DNA of 7,200 nucleotides from Candidatus Methylomirabilota bacterium (GTDB taxonomy: Bacteria; Methylomirabilota; Methylomirabilia; Methylomirabilales; Methylomirabilaceae), in contig JAGWRQ010000106.1 in the NCBI GenBank assembly GCA_028869615.1, positions 1 through 7,200 on the forward strand, written 5' to 3'. The position numbers and the translations under genes are program-made. How positions within the stretch are numbered: position 1 is the first letter of the stretch; every line of letters starts with the position of its first letter. The notes below the pieces were generated by a model. It saw only the letters and a list, made by a program, of their open reading frames with translations, was not told the origin of the DNA and made no database searches. This document shows, piece by piece, positions 7,149 through 7,200 of the stretch.

Positions 7149-7193
7149 TGTCACCTATGTCCCTGGACTAAAGTGTTACCTATGTGTCTGGAC
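7149..7193. repeat. Right end of the IS: inverted repeat built of two tandem 20-bp motifs
   Basis: On the plus strand, TGTCACCTATGTCCCTGGAC (7149-7168) and TGTTACCTATGTGTCTGGAC (7174-7193) agree at 17 of 20 positions and are separated by TAAAG, a 25-bp period. They mirror the arrangement at the left end. The transposase start lies 40 bases inside this end, so transposase binding could also repress its own gene. Confidence 0.8.
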
Positions 7194-7200
7194 CGTACCC

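Larger units (their letters stand above)
5890..7195 (-). mobile_element. IS481-family insertion sequence, apparently complete
   Basis: An intact DDE transposase gene lies between imperfect inverted ends. Comparing 5903-5935 with the complement of 7149-7181 gives 26 matches in 33 positions, and similarity fades outward to a shared CGGTC near 5890-5894 and 7191-7195. I therefore put the borders near 5890 and 7195; each could be off by several bases. The length of about 1.3 kb suits the family. No target-site duplication can be confirmed, because only about five bases lie beyond the right end. The element lies 12 bases after the stop of the zinc-ribbon membrane gene. Confidence 0.8.

Noticed and set aside
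7110..7154. Upstream extension of the transposase to a GTG at 7154
   Set aside because: It would place the start inside the IS inverted repeat and has no good ribosome site, whereas the ATG at 7109 has AAGGAGG at ideal distance.

Overview
The window looks like chromosomal DNA of a GC-rich Gram-negative (diderm) bacterium. The diderm reading rests on a LolC/LolE-type lipoprotein-export permease and a small protein with a Sec signal peptide. A member of NC10 (Methylomirabilis-like) or a proteobacterium would fit the proteins, but that is an impression, not a proof. All genes but one are ordinary core or metabolic genes; the right end carries an insertion sequence. I see no rRNA, tRNA, CRISPR array or phage module, and no convincing new defence or biosynthetic system.

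Left block (1-2973, minus strand). A 119-residue secreted protein gene (2614-2973) comes first in transcription order. Then lysS (lysyl-tRNA synthetase, 1007-2512) follows behind its own promoter, a perfect TTGACA-17-TATAAT. lysS overlaps by 11 bases the start of a lolC/lolE-type permease gene, which runs off the window edge (1-1017). lysS and the permease gene are very probably one transcript, with a lolD-type ATPase gene expected just outside the window.

Divergent spacer (2974-3215). It holds a probable minus-strand promoter for the small secreted protein, a 9-bp-period TGTCAA direct repeat, and a hairpin-forming copy of a REP-like interspersed repeat in that gene's leader.

Centre (3216-5212, plus strand). 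leuC and leuD encode the large and small subunits of 3-isopropylmalate dehydratase and overlap by four bases (GTGA), so they are translationally coupled. leuB is not adjacent; after leuD comes a 311-base spacer with a second REP-like fragment.

Right block (5524-7195). A small gene for a two-pass membrane protein with two C-terminal zinc ribbons (5524-5877) is followed 12 bases later by an approximately 1.3-kb IS481-family element. Its transposase gene is intact and runs on the minus strand, convergent with the membrane-protein gene. Each end of the element carries two tandem copies of a 20-bp motif with a 25-bp period.
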